Below are positions 53,000-53,116 of a stretch of DNA of 53,116 bases, piece after piece (the first letter of the stretch is position 1; every line of letters begins with the position of its first letter). The DNA lies in contig JAUVEU010000015.1 of NCBI GenBank assembly GCA_030594645.1, positions 1 to 53,116 of the forward strand. The letters are read 5' to 3'. This stretch comes from Candidatus Aegiribacteria sp. GTDB lineage: Bacteria; Fermentibacterota; Fermentibacteria; Fermentibacterales; JCC-6. Made by a program: the position numbers and the translations under genes. Under the pieces are notes generated by a model that saw only the letters and a list, made by a program, of their open reading frames with translations, had not been told where the DNA came from and searched no databases.

Positions 53000-53116
53000 A
53001 TTCTCCACGGCATCGGGTATTGAATCTCCAGAATCGGATCTGTCTTCGAGCCGAGAGAACTGAAACTCTTTAGTCCAAGAGAAAGGACGGCCGAAAAAGA
53101 AAGATTATAGAAGATT

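Overview
This 53 kb window is chromosomal DNA from a Gram-negative-type bacterium with anaerobic, fermentative metabolism. The clues are a one-piece pyruvate:ferredoxin oxidoreductase, a full Rnf complex, a selenocysteine pathway (selA, selB), a MurE with the meso-diaminopimelate signature (DNPR), FtsL/FtsQ/FtsA division proteins, a lipoprotein, and a gingipain-like (C25) peptidase ending in a type IX-like sorting domain. That last feature points to the FCB group or a related candidate phylum (Fermentibacteria/Aegiribacteria-like lineages come to mind; this is inference). Shine-Dalgarno sites are strong almost everywhere and several promoters fit a TTGACA / TAGAAT sigma70 pattern, which argues against typical Bacteroidota. 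Nothing looks like a prophage or conjugative element; the only mobile-type gene is a RAYT-type transposase.

Layout. 1-20.7 kb is a mosaic of short transcription units on both strands: the end of a C25 peptidase; an XPD/DinG-type helicase with an N-terminal nuclease domain; a Glu/Val-repeat lipoprotein; a glycosyltransferase-DUF3108-RNase HIII operon; an aminotransferase; a hybrid sensor kinase; an N-acetyltransferase-DUF4416 pair; a radical SAM protein; asnS; nifJ; a tandem-repeat array plus RAYT gene lying against the 3' end of tmRNA; and rpmB. From 20.7 to 52.5 kb every protein gene is on the minus strand. In transcription order these are nrdR; rnfCDGEAB-selA-selB; an exopolysaccharide operon (ugd, a second nucleotide-sugar dehydrogenase, an SLBB protein, a Wzc-like kinase); and a compact dcw cluster (mraZ-rsmH-ftsL-ftsI-murE-murF-mraY-murD-ftsW-murG-murC-ftsQ-ftsA-ftsZ), then a radical SAM gene. 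Three plus-strand tRNA genes (His, Lys, Arg) close the window.

How it works together. NifJ makes reduced ferredoxin from pyruvate, and Rnf can exchange those electrons with NAD and an ion gradient. SelA and SelB support selenoprotein synthesis and are translationally coupled to the Rnf genes. The dcw genes build and divide the peptidoglycan wall under an apparent MraZ-controlled promoter. The exopolysaccharide genes make sugar acids and control polymer export.

Most noteworthy: four 18-bp tandem repeats that carry the stop codons of both convergent neighbours (nifJ and RAYT); 15-bp inverted repeats around the RAYT gene, one ending 2 bp from tmRNA; a 21-bp repeat encoding acidic heptads in a lipoprotein; an FtsZ with cysteines in its nucleotide-binding loops; a variant RnfG flavinylation motif; and MraZ boxes interleaved with a sigma70 promoter.
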